Shown in pieces: positions 43,983-55,796 of a stretch of DNA of 64,000 nucleotides. The stretch is from Amblyornis subalaris (lineage: Eukaryota > Chordata > Aves > Passeriformes > Ptilonorhynchidae), in contig JACAXG010000064.1 of assembly GCA_018881555.1 (NCBI GenBank), positions 2,354,852 to 2,418,851 on the forward strand. Direction: 5' to 3'. The translations under genes and the position numbers were made by a program. The number at the start of each line of letters is the position of its first letter. The first letter of the stretch is position 1. The notes under the pieces are model-generated. The model was not told where the DNA came from, ran no database searches, and saw only the letters and a program-made list of their open reading frames with translations.

Positions 43983-44525
43983 AACTGCTGGCAATGTTCT
44001 TCCTAATGCAGCCCAGGATGCTGTGACCATCATTGCCACAAGGGCATGTTGCTGTGGGGATTGTGGTCACCTTGTTGTCTGCCAGGATCCCCAGGTCAGT
44101 CTAGACAGAGCTTTCCAAGGCTGGCACTCAGCCTGTAGTGGTGCATGGGGTTAATCTTCCCCATGTGCAAAAAATTCCTTAAGTTTCTATTGATCCATTC
44201 CTACAGGTTGCCAAGGTCCCTCTCAGTGGTATCACACCCATCTGGGGTAACAACCACTCCTCCAATACTGTGTCATCTGCATAGCTGCTGTGGGTCCACC
44301 CTGCCCCACCATCCATGTCGTTATCAGGGTTGGTAAAGTGTGTTGTCCCCAATACTGGCACACAATGTTGTGGATTGGCTTCCAGCTGGGTTCCATGACA
44401 CTGACCAGTCTACCTCAGTGTCCACTTACCTAGTCCATACTTCAGCCCTTTGTCCAGGAGGATTTTAAGGGAAACAGTGTTAAAAGCCTTGCTGGTCTCT
44501 TTACATTCAGTAATTTCCCCCGTCC
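43983..44525 (-). mobile_element. Degraded CR1-like LINE fragment (internal part)
   Basis: Plus strand shows motifs in the order of a widespread avian CR1 segment: ATGCAGCCCAGGATGC, GGATCCCCAGGTC, GTGCATGGGGTTAATC, TATTGATCCATTCC, ACTGTGTCATCTGCATAGC, ATGTCGTTATCAGGG, AGCTGGGTTCCATGAC and GTCCAGGAGGATTTTAAGGG. It is heavily mutated and frame-broken. Confidence 0.5.
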
Positions 44526-47349
44526 TGTACACAGAGAAGCCCAATTTTGACAGTTCCCAAATATTACATCTGCAGAGAAGGGGAACTTGCTTTGCCTGCA
44601 CAGTGCCAACATTTGGATAGGGGCCATGACCGCTGTGAATTGTGATTCTGGATGTTTGAATCTACATACAAATGCTAATTACATCCACAGCTGCTGGGAT
44701 TCTTTTGCTGAGTGCAAGTGACCTCCCATGCTGACATGACTAAACACACTCACTCTTTTTACATGTGTTCACACTGCAAAATGCCTGAACTGGCCCTCAT
44801 GAAACAAGCTGAAGTTGCCAAACAAGTCTTTGCCTGGCACTTCCCAGCCTGGGCTCAGTGAACCCTAGTGAAGAATGATGCTGATGTGATTTTTTTCCTG
44901 CCACCAGCACTGGAGCTGACCAGCATGGCAGTGGTTTCTGCATGACAGCGTGCTGGGAAATCCATCACTGTGCTCCTGACATCCCAGTAAAGCCCTAATT
45001 CAAGGAGGAGGCACTGACATATTCACCACATAACATCCTCCTCTCCAGAGCTGGTTTAATATAATTATTTTGAGAATTCAAAAAATAAAATACCATTTCC
45101 AAGATAGTTTTTGAAGAGGAGTTGAGAAAGGAGGGACAAGACAGGCTCAGCACATAACGGGGAAAGTGTGGAAGACGCTTGAGGTTGATTAGGAATCAGT
45201 TCCAAAGCAATTCTGAAAAGGAAAATACCAGCTTAACTGTGTCCTGTATCCCAGAACCACCTCCCCTCTGAGTAACTCTATATATATACTCTCCTTTAAT
45301 TGGTTTAGATGGCCTTTGCTCCTTTCATTTCTAAGCTGAGGTTCATGTCTTGCAAGAGCTGGTTGTGTTTCCTTCGCTCATTACATTGACTACTGAGTTG
45401 GAAGAATTAATTAGTTGATTACGATAAAATCTAATTACTGTTTGCAGTTGGATTAATTAACCAAATTCTGAGCCATCCCTTCTACTCCCTGGCTGTTTCA
45501 GTGCAAGCAAGAAGATACATCCTAAGGGGTAATGACTTGGTAAATACTTAATAAGCAGCATCTGCAATAGACATATTTCCAAAACTCAAACACTGGAATT
45601 CAGCCCTTGGATGTACTTTGGAAGCTTGTCATTGAGCAGGACAATTAGGAGGATGGAAGCAAATATTCACACGATGAGGCTGCACAACTGATGTGAAGGA
45701 CTCAGTGGTTGAGGCCAAGTTTTCACGTGTGAAGGGAGACCTGCTCTGAAAAAAATGTCTGTGCAACACAGAAAAAACCCCAAACAACAAAAAAGTGAGA
45801 CAGGAAGTGGTGTGGTTCTCATTGCTGCCTGCTGGGCTGCCACAGAGACTGCAGGTCTGACACGAACAGAAAGAAAGGCTTTGTAGATGCCTGGAGCAAA
45901 CTTCATCAAAGAGGAATCCACGCTTTCATCAGTCTCTATCAGCCGTGTCATTGTCAGTCCTCCTTCACTCCCGGTGGGTTGGACTGGGGAATGCGGTTGT
46001 GGGGATGGGAATATGCTGTCTTCTGGCAGCCCACCCTGCATGGTGTTCACCTCCAGGCAGCCCAGCAGGAAAGAGGAGAAGATTCTCCCCAAAAGTGTGA
46101 GTCAGTGCATCGAGCGCATCCTGACATCCAGTAGTGTCAGATACCAGAACTGTTTTTGGAGTGTTAAAGCATTTGTGTTGCTAAAACTGTTCCTTTCAAA
46201 GCACTAATTGTCCATGTTGAGAATAGCTGAATGGTTTTTTTTCACTGTCAAGTTCTTTTTGCAGTGTCAACCCAAACAATTTCAGCTCAGGAGTACAAAA
46301 ATTCAAGGCTGTCCTACAGATGTCTGGCTAGCTGGCTTCCTGTCTGGTTGATTTTCTTAATTGCCCAATTGCAATCTGTGAGTAAACGTCCCAGCAGCAC
46401 ACTGTGGATAAATATGTTGTGAATTGGATAATCCTACACATTAGAGGATGTGCAGTAAAGTGAATGGACGGTGCAGACAACACCTGGAAGTAAACACAAA
46501 GAATTTTGTGTTAGGTGATGGCTGTGAGTCACCACACAGCTGCACGCAAAATGCAGGAAAGAGGCAACAGTTNTGTGGGAAGCTGGATGCAAATGTATGC
46601 CAGGGAATAGGAGAGCATGAGAGAAACTGTAGGATGGTGCTTTTTGAGGTTAACCTAAGTCCTATATAAATTCAACATAACTGAAAAGGTCATTGTCTTT
46701 TACAGGGATCTGAGACTCAGAGAGGTCGGGGATTAGTCCAAAATCACATGTCTAGAAGTGAAACTATGGNCCCAAGGAAAAAAATTATAATTTTCCAGAC
46801 TTCAATGGAACCAAGAATTTTTCCTTGATATCTCTCCTAGCTTCTGCTCCTATATCCTGCTTGTCAGATATTTCCTAAATTGCTCCANTTGGAAAAATCC
46901 TACAGGGAGTATTGACAAAATTCATCATTCAGATGAAGAAGGTTAATTAAAAGGAGGAGATGGATAACATTTGATGCAAGTAGTGCTAACAAAAGCTTCA
47001 TGTAAAGACTCATCCATCCAGCTGAATTCAAAATCCNTTGGTAACAACTTGTGGAATTTCTGCAACACCACATTGAGAGCTGAGCCCTGTATCAAGCTGT
47101 TAGCTCAACCCACATTGCTCTTCTGATATAGACACATAATTTGTGCAATTTCATTAATTTGCTTTTATGTCATGTTTTGTGAGGTAAATAAGAAGTTTTC
47201 CAAAGGAAATTCAAATCACAGATAATAGGGTAGAGGAGCATGGGTTGCAGAACCTGTTGGTGTCCTTTGGGACTGACACTTGGCAGGCACTTTCATTTAG
47301 CTGAGATGGAGCCCAGAGCAGAGATCTTTCTGAAAGCTGCACTTTAGGT
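44526..47349. other. Non-coding stretch, nothing recognised
   Basis: No repeat or exon supported. Open frames at 45,667-46,207 on both strands are non-descript. Confidence 0.55.
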
Positions 47350-47685
47350 GGTTGAGAGACCTGGGGGGGCTCAGCCTGCAGAAAAGGAAGCTCAGGGGGG
47401 ACCTTCTCACTCCCTGCAACTCCCTGACAGGACGTTGTAGCAAGGTGAGGGTTGGTCTCCTCCCAGGTAACAGAACAAGAGGAAACGACCTCAAGTTGAA
47501 CCAGGGGACATTCAGGTTGGACATCTTTCTTCACAGAAAGGGTGGTCAAGCATTGGAAGGGGCTGCCCAGGGTGGTGGTGGAGTGCCCATCCCTGGAGGT
47601 GTTCGAGAAACGACTGGACATGACAGTGCTCTTGGCCTCGATAATCTTGGAGGTCTTTTCCAACCTTAATGATTCTGTGATTCTA
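47350..47685 (+). mobile_element. CR1 LINE fragment, different subfamily
   Basis: Contains GGTAACAGAACAAGAGGAAA, GACCTCAAGTTGAACCAGGG, GGGGCTGCCCAGGGTGGTGG, GGAGGTGTTCGAGAAACGAC and ends CCTTAATGATTCTGTGATTC. Confidence 0.9.
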
Positions 47686-48538
47686 CCAGGGTGAGANGGT
47701 CACAGTGGCCACTGCTGTCCTGGGAAACACCTCCTGTACATGAAGGCACAGAACCTGCTTTGGCTCTGTGGGTGATCTCAAAGCAGCTTCAAAGCAGGAG
47801 CATTCAAATCAATTTGAGCGAGACCAGCGCAGAGAGGATTATGCTCTGTGTCTGAGTAATTTGCTCTGTTAATTTCTCCCAGCAGCAGGAGATTGCTCAA
47901 GCATTTTGGAAGCAAACAGGCTGCAATTGAGGCCATTGAAAAACCTCCACTGTCGTTGCTCTGTTTGATTGGTCATTTATGTATATCTACAACCAGGGAT
48001 GAATGATGCTTTCCAGATGAATAAAGTTCTGAATGAAATACTGACAAGAATAGCTAATATGTAGGATGGTTTCATTTCTTTTCTGTTCAAGATCCTAGAA
48101 AACAACAAAAAATATTTTCCTGAAACTGAAAACCAAAATATTTTCAATCATACGATACACAAAAAGAAAATAAATATTTTTTAGTAAAAGAAAACGGGAC
48201 CCAATGTGTAATGTTCTGGTTGAAGTACCAGAAACTAAGAAAAGAAAAGCAGACACAGCATTTCTGATGAAGAATCTGATTTTGTAGAACAGCTGAAAAG
48301 AATGAAAGAACCTTTTATAAAGAATTTTTTTTTTCTTTTATTATAGAAATGAGATTAGAAGGAAGGAATGAAGTACCAATATTTTATATTATAATTTTGT
48401 TAAATGTTTTCAGTTAAAACTTTAAAGTCTACTTTCTGTCTCTCTTGTTTGCTGTGTGGATTTCTGTTTTAAAGTTAATTCTTTGAAGGTTCCTTTCTTC
48501 AGCACATACACATTTCCCTGCCAGTACAGAACAGATTT
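47686..48538. other. Non-coding stretch, nothing recognised
   Basis: A-rich, with AAATATT motifs around 48,100-48,400. No feature supported. Confidence 0.55.
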
Positions 48539-48606
48539 TCATAGAATCAGAATATCCTCAGCTGGAAGGGACCCACAGGGATCACCAGCTCCAACTCCTA
48601 CTTTCA
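48539..48606 (-). mobile_element. Short CR1 3'-end remnant
   Basis: Plus strand reads TCATAGAATCAGAATATCC then GCTGGAAGGGACCCACAGGG. The piece at 62,929 belongs to the same variant. Confidence 0.75.
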
Positions 48607-48923
48607 CACCTATTTTTTTAGTATTTAGTACATTCTAGTTACACAGAATAAGGACATTTAATTTCTGTTTGTCTACCACTCCTAGAGAAATTGTATCCTA
48701 AACTGTGCGGTTTAAATTATGTCCACAATGGAATTCTGAGCATAGATCCCAGATTTCTTGCACTTCTTAGTGCTGGGTTTCTTAGACCATCTCCTCCAAG
48801 GTGGGAGAATTCAGGCTTGACTGTGCTGTTGGGACTCAGCGCACATCTTTCTTGGAGGGGTTTCTGCTGCCAAGAATTCATCAGTGATGCTCAGTGGTTG
48901 CCTATGGCTTGCCTCAGTTTAGT

Positions 48924-49022
48924 GCCATGGCAGGGGATTGGAACTGGGTGACCTTTAATGTCCTTTCCAACCCCAAACATTCCATGATTCTATGATGATT
49001 CTATGATTCTATGACTCTATGA
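48924..49022 (+). mobile_element. CR1 3' end with ATTCTATG tail
   Basis: GCCATGGCAGGGGATTGGAA, TCCTTTCCAACCCCAAAC, then four to five copies of the ATTCTATG-type octamer, which is the diagnostic CR1 terminus. Confidence 0.92.
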
Positions 49023-49255
49023 CTTTTTTTAGGACAGTATTTCTATGCTGATGCTTCTGCCACCTGAATGAATCAGAATTCTTCCAACACCTTCCCGGTG
49101 GCAGGAACCACTCCAGACATGATCTTTCCCCCTTGGATAGCAGTGACCTAGGTCTCTCTGAGCTTATAGGGTAATTTTTGTCCTAAAAGATCTGATGACC
49201 AAAAAATCAACTTTTCCTAGGCTGACTCACGGCGAACCATCGGGATCTCTCTCCT

Positions 49256-49548
49256 ATAATCATAAAATCATAGAATAGTTTGGGTTGGAAGGAACCTTAA
49301 AGACCATTGAGTTCCAACCCCCTGCCATGGGTAAGAACACCTTTCCACTACACCATGGAGCCCCATCCAACCTGGCTTTGAAAATTTCCAGGGATGGGGC
49401 ATCCACAGCTTCTCTGGGAAACCTGTGCCAGGCCCTCCCCATCCTCACAGGGAAGAATTTCTTCCTAATAGCTCATCCAAATTTGTCCTTCTTCAGCTTA
49501 AGGCAATTCCCTCTTGTGCCTTTACTGCATGCCCCTCTGAAAAGTCCC
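49256..49548 (-). mobile_element. CR1 LINE fragment (3' part)
   Basis: Plus strand reads AAATCATAGAATAGTTTGGG, CCCCTGCCATGGGTAAGAAC, TTCCAGGGATGGGGCATCC, CTCACAGGGAAGAATTTCTT and ends near CCTCTGAAAAGTCCCT. Confidence 0.92.
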
Positions 49549-51745
49549 TAATAATTAGAAGCATCCTAGAACACAAAATTTTCCTGCAGATGTTTCCCAG
49601 GGCTGAGTGCACATCCTCAGCTTTACCTGCATTGCAATCCTATGCTTGGAATCACAGAATTTCAGCAAGCAAGAGGCAGATATTGAAACCCAAACCCTAG
49701 CAGGTGTATCTTTATTTTTTTTTTTTTTTAATAGCCATGTTTTCTATCTGGGAATTTTTATCTCTATTTTCTTCTGGAAATTGCCATATTCTGAAAAAAA
49801 GCTGCTGACATAGGGGCAGGTTCTGGGAGATTTTAATTTTGCTTGAATGAAAAGTGTATCTAGGCTGGCAGTGGTAGATTTCAGGGCTGGGAAGTGATTG
49901 TATCATAACTGTGGGGGAAAACAACAAGGCATGATTTGTATGGACCTACATCTGGCACCTTTCAAGGCAAACGTGACAGAATCATGATCAATAATTGCCT
50001 GAGGTTTCAGGTCAATCCTGGCTAGAAGCACTTTTGTGAAGCACATGCAGGGAGCCACAGGATATTAATGGCATTTTATTGTTCTGTGGCTCTTTTGAAA
50101 AGAAAGCATTTGATGAAAGGGAAATTCATCTGCATTGCAGGGCTCTCCCCTCTTCCCCTTTTCTGCTTTGGTTCTTTGCCACTGCCTGGCAGACACTTAC
50201 ATCTATTAATGGCTGTGAATGGGCACTGCTGTGTGTGACTTTGATGCTACCCAAACCCTGAATTCACTGTCCATGTGTGACACAGATTTCGGGTGATGTT
50301 TATCTCCTCCTGAGCATCCTCTGGCCTTTTATCCCTCCTGCATTAAATCCAAGTCTTGGGCACAGGGGCCTTTCCCTCAAAACATGTGCTTGTACAAATG
50401 AAATTGCAAAGACTGAGCATCCAGCATAATCCATTACTAACCTTGGCTGGGGTTTCAAGCTCTTGTTATAGCACAGAAAAAGAGGGAAAAACACAAATGT
50501 TTGGCTAAACAGTCAAATGGAGGTAAAGAAAACCATGACTGAGGAGCATGGATTGGAATAATGGGATTGGTTCGATTATGAAAGAAAGGACAGGTCTCTA
50601 CCCTCTGACTAGGACAGAAAGATTTCATCTAGTCTTCAGGAAAAAAAAAAAAATCTGTTGGGTAGAATAGCAATGAAAATGAGTACCTGTGAAAGCAATA
50701 ATTTATCTATCTATCACTGCTCATTTCTAGCCACAGGTTATCAAATAACTTGAGATATGGTGCAGGTGTCTGTAGTGCCTTGAGAGTGGATTAGGGCTGT
50801 GCAGCAGCTGCCAAGAGTTAACTGCTTATATCTGAATACCTTCTGGCTGGTCAGTGAAATATTGCTCTCTCAGATGAACTGAGGTGCAGGAGGATGGCCA
50901 GGGCTCCTTAAACGAGCAGAGGAGGTATCACAAGGATTCAGAGGAGTTTGTGAAATGTCGAGAAAAGTAATATTAGGTGAAAACTGCTCCATCCTTCATG
51001 GCAAGGCAGTGAGCCAGCACAGTCCTGGCCACGTGATTGCTGGCAAAGCCTCACTTCTCAAAGGAGGGATGTTTCCAGCTGCAGCTCTTACTTACACACA
51101 CTACTCAGAGCCCACTTTAAGGCGTAAGGATGCTGTTTAGGAAAAGAAATATGGATGGAGGGGAAGGTGTCAGCAGTCATGGAGCAGAAAATCCCTGTCC
51201 TTGATTTCTCCAGGCTGTATCAGTGAGGTTTGCACACAGTGATTAGTGAAGCCCTGATTAGTATGGCACAGATGTGCTAAGCAAATGAACAGAACTGTGG
51301 ACGGGGAAACCATTAACTCCCAGCATCCATGGGTGCTTCTAGTTGTATTCCTTACGCCTCAGGGAAATCCTGTAGGGTATTTAAACTGCTATTTTTGAAA
51401 TAAATATATTCCAGTAATCTTAACGAGAATTCAATTTTCGTAACCAGTTAGAGAAGCTGAGTCAAAGAGAGTTTCAAGGCTCATCTTGCCTTGGCTCATA
51501 CAAGACACTGCATGGGTTGGGGTGAAGACCATGCCCTTGTCCCCAGGCAGGAGCTGGTGGCACTGAACCACTGTCCCCTGATCCCAGCACGTGATCGTCC
51601 CCATAGCAGCAGACTGAGGGAAATGATCATGTCCTGATGGAAATCTTGCCTTGATTGAAAAAATACTTTGTCGGAAACAGTAGTCCTAGCCAAACTTATT
51701 GTCCAGTCATCACAGGATACCAGACAGCACCGTCCTACTCCTGAA
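49549..51745. other. Non-coding stretch, nothing recognised
   Basis: No repeat or exon supported. Short poly-T (49,712) and poly-A (50,641) runs. Confidence 0.55.
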
Positions 51746-51969
51746 TCTGCACTTCAGGCTGGTTTTCTCAGGGAAAATACGAATTTTTGTTCCATTGTGT
51801 ATGTAATATTACCGCACAATAAATAGTATGCAATAAATTGCCAACAGCAGTGGCAGAAGAAAGGAAAGAAAAATGTTATTTATGGATGGGATGCAACAAT
51901 TTCTATTGAAATTCAGAAAGGATGCTGTTCAGGAAGAAATTCCCTGCCATTAAATATTATTTGGGCAGC
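51746..51969 (+). repeat. Unclassified repeat, copy A
   Basis: About 225 bp that recurs in direct orientation at 53,520-53,748. Shared blocks include CACTTCAGGCTG / TACTTCAGGCTG, CCATTGTGTATGTAAT, AATAAATAGTATGCAAT, AAAGAAAAATG / GAGAAAAATG, and GAAATTCCCTGCCAT. No transposon ends or open frame recognised. Confidence 0.8.
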
Positions 51970-53519
51970 TCCATCAGTCAGCCTCCTCCTCCTTTATCTT
52001 GCCTGCAACTTTATTTGCATGATGGCAACTGAAGGCTGCAGATGAGGGCTGCATTTCCTCACCCCACGAGCTCTGGGTGAGATTTCAGGTGCTGGTGCTC
52101 TGGGCTTCCCAGGGATTATCCTTCAGCCCAAGCTTCTGTTGCTAGATGAGGAATGAGCACAAATCAGTTGGGAATACTATACCTGTTCTGAACTGAGTTT
52201 AACCTGGTCGCTCAGAAATGAAAAAATATTCCAGTTTTTTGGAATGAAACAACCCTGAAGTGAGTGCTTTGGGCCGTGTTCTGATGGATGTGGACATGTG
52301 AAAACTTCTGATGGGTTAAGAGACATCTCATTCTCTGTCTGTGGTGCAGTTCTCCTGCCTTCACATGGATGCTGGGGAGGGCAGAGCCCGACTCTTTCCA
52401 TCTGTTCATTTGGAATAAATCATGCAAGACACCCAACACAGATTTCTCTCCTCGTTGTTTCTATATAGATCAACCCTCGTGCTGTATATACTGCCAGCAC
52501 ATTATGGAATTATCTGAAATTTATTTAACCTCTGACTCACCAATCTTACCAAATACTTAACTATACACAGAGCCAGCCACTCCTGTCACTTCCCCACTCA
52601 CCCAGCACCCGTAAGGCTGATTTATTGTCGCTCCAAACTCATTGCAAAAATAAGTTTATCTTCCTCAGCCTCCACAGAGACCTTCCGTAGCAATTAATAT
52701 TTAACATAAATGTTTTCTGAGAAATAAATTAGAAGAGACCAAATCGTGTTTTAGGTATCACAAACTACTTCTTAGGAGTTTTTATCCAGAGGTAATGGGT
52801 GGGTGTGAAGGAAATGTGTAGCTCCCCATTACTGTGAAACGAGACAAATTGCTCCAGAATGACCCTTTGAAAGTCACTATGTTTAGTCTAAATTGAAAAT
52901 CCTGAAATGCACTGGGATTGCTAATTGTTGATGGCAAGGCTGCTAAATATGTAAATTTCTAATTAAAATATAAATTAATCCCCACGAACGAATACCTGCT
53001 ATCTGCAGAATGATGAGCAGAAGTTTTATGCCATTAATTAATGTTATCGCCTATTAGCTTTATTTACATAAGTACATAATTCATGCTGCTTTGCTTTTTC
53101 TGATATGTAGCAGGAGGATTTTTTTTTTTTTTGTGGTATCACTCCAAAATAATTACTGTTCTTTTGAACTTTCCCTGTGCATTTCGGGCTTTTTGTGTTG
53201 CTTTTTAACATGTTAGTTAGTTAATTGAAGGTATTTTTCCTTTATTAACTCTCTACTTGATGTCATGGGNTAGGAGGAGAAAGAGTTGGGAATTGCTTTG
53301 AGGCATCCCAAAATAAAACAACAGTCAATGCCCATTATATTCAGAGTCTTAATGGATTAGATAATTATTTACCATTCCCAGCTTTGATGTATTTTTATAG
53401 GACAGTTGAATACAATATAACTGTTACNTTAGGAGATTATAAAGTTCTTTCTGGATTAATAAAGCATAATAAAAGCACTGGCATTCAGCTTGTAGGTATG
53501 AATATGTATAATGACATTG
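51970..53519. other. Spacer between the two copies; AT-rich and partly conserved-looking
   Basis: The part at 52,690-53,250 is repeat-free, with many TAAT/ATTA cores (for example ATTAATTAATGTTATCGCC near 53,034), the composition typical of deeply conserved enhancers. This is unverified. No exon supported. Confidence 0.3.
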
Positions 53520-53748
53520 TCTGTACTTCAGGCTGCTTTTCTGAGGGAAAATATGACTTTTTGTCCCATTGTGTATGTAATGTTAGCACATAATAAATAG
53601 TATGCAATGAATTATAATCNGCAATGGCAACAGAAAGGAGAGAAAAATGCTATTTATGAGCGGGACTGCAACAATTTCAACTGAAATTCAACGAGGGATT
53701 CTGTTCAGAAAGAAATTCCCTGCCATCAAACATCATTATTTGAGCAGT
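53520..53748 (+). repeat. Unclassified repeat, copy B
   Basis: Second copy of the unit at 51,746-51,969, with clear substitutions and small indels, so the duplication is not recent. The flanks of the two copies do not match beyond these limits. Confidence 0.8.
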
Positions 53749-55562
53749 TTTCTAGTTTATATTTAAGTGCCTTTCCCAAACTGCTCTTTGCAGGCAGCTG
53801 ATGGATTAATTTTCCCTCCTCAGGTACGGCTGCCTGGAGAAAGACATCGACCCTCACAAATTCATAGCAGAGCTCTTCTGCTGACTTGCCTGTGTCTTGT
53901 ATCCCCCCCCNAGGGCCAGCTCCACGCCTGCACTGGATCCTCTCTCTGCAGGGAACCATTCCCTGACAACAGATGGGATAAACAATCNTTTTCCTAAGCA
54001 AATCAAGAGAGAGAATCCACTTCAGCCTTCCCCACTGGGAACAATTCCCACTTTCCAAATGCCACATGCCCTGCCAAGTGTTTGCAAGCTGCTGCTCCAG
54101 CCTGGGATTTCTTCCCCCCATGCCATGACTTGTGGAGCCTGGCTNGTCCCGGCCTCCTGTTTACTGACACCATTAAATTTTATGGCATTACAGTGGTAAA
54201 TGTTTATGGCTGGTCTTTGCTGGATTAATCTTTAATGAGGTTTCCACTAAACACAACTGCATGCTCTCTGACCAGAGCCTTGCAGGAACCCATGAGGCAT
54301 GAAAATGAAAATTCACGCCGCTCCTGACTGGAATTATCTTTCTGAGAACCACAAGCACTGGTCGAAATGGCCATCACCCAATTTGATAGAAACTTAACCC
54401 CCACCCCAGAGGCAATGTGCCCAGGATGGGGCAAATCCACAATGAACTATTGTGTGCTGAAAATTGTTCTCCTTTTTTGCAGTTGTGATAATCTATTTAA
54501 TGGGTAAAGAAATGAAAATGGGACTGTTTGAGTTTATTATCAAGTATCTCACAGGGTTTTATATCACAGTGCCTGCTGAGATCTGCAATTAAAGTAAAAA
54601 AAGAAGAGTTCATTTCACAACAGGAGTTCAGGGTTTCTTGATACAGTTTGGTCTGGTGTTTAAGACTGTTTATTGCCTTGACTGTGTATGAGCTTCATTT
54701 GGGAGTTGCTGTTATTCTGAAGTTCCCTCTTTTATTGAAACCAATCTTTGGGATGTGGAGGATGCTCCTAGGAGAGTCCTTGAGGAACTGGCAAGGCCAG
54801 GATCACTTCTCAGAGAGGGTGCAGGGTGGAATAAGTAGTACTGGTCAAAGAGCAAACTCATTGTATCTTCCTCCAACCTTGTTGCACCACTCAGCCTGCT
54901 TGGGGCTTTACAAACCACTGCAATATTAACACAGTGGTTCCAGTTGGCTTTCCTGTCAGGTACCACTGTATGGAATTCCATGCTATGGAATCCCATGCAT
55001 ATTGGCTGGAAATGTAATTGCTTAAGGTGTTATACTGAATTNTGCATTGACAGCTGAATCCAATTCACGTTCCAGCCTCTCTTTTTCTAGCTATCACACC
55101 CTGTTGTAGCCCTCCTCACCCATCCTAAATTGTGCCTCTGGTTCCACTGTTTCTGTAGGATTTGCACACAGGTAGCATCCCATGGGCCTTCCTTTTCTCT
55201 TTTAGACATTTCTTAGACCCTCAGCTGCTAAAAATCACCATTGTTCAATGAACTGCAGTGGAACCAGGCCAATTAAAAATGTTTGAAGAACTGGCAAATT
55301 AAACTCCTTTAAATCTATTTTAATGTGCTGTTCCATTCTTACTTTTTAATTTTAACTTTATGATTAATTTCTCATAAAAAGACCAACAATCTTTTAGACA
55401 AGGAAAGCAGTGAATACAGATCTGTGGACTTTTTAAATGCAATAAAAAATGCTGGTAGGCACCATTTGATAATAAACACCCCAATGAATGACAAGAAATT
55501 CCTTTCTGTGCCATACGTGATTTGTGAGACAAGTACCAGCCTGCATTGGTCTGCCCAGAACG
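53749..55562. other. Non-coding stretch, nothing recognised
   Basis: A small tandem of TATGGAATYCCATGC occurs at about 54,969-54,999. No gene or repeat family supported. Confidence 0.55.
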
Positions 55563-55796
55563 GCAGGTTTAGGTTTGGTATTAGAAAGAAAATCTTTCCT
55601 GTGGGATTGTTGAGACATTGGAACAGGCTGCCCAGAGAAGATATGGATGTCCCAAGTGTTCAAGGCCAGGTTGGATGGGACTTGCAGCAACCTGGTCTAG
55701 TGGAAGGTGTCTCTGTTCATGGTAGGGGTTGGAATGAGAAGATCTTTAATGTCACTTTGAACCCAAACCATTCTATGGTTCTATGATTCTATGATT
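55563..55796 (+). mobile_element. CR1 LINE fragment with ATTCTATG tail
   Basis: GGTTTAGGTTTGGTATTAG, GGAACAGGCTGCCCAGAGAA, GGAAGGTGTCTCTGTTCATG, ending in CATTCTATGGTTCTATGATT. Confidence 0.92.
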
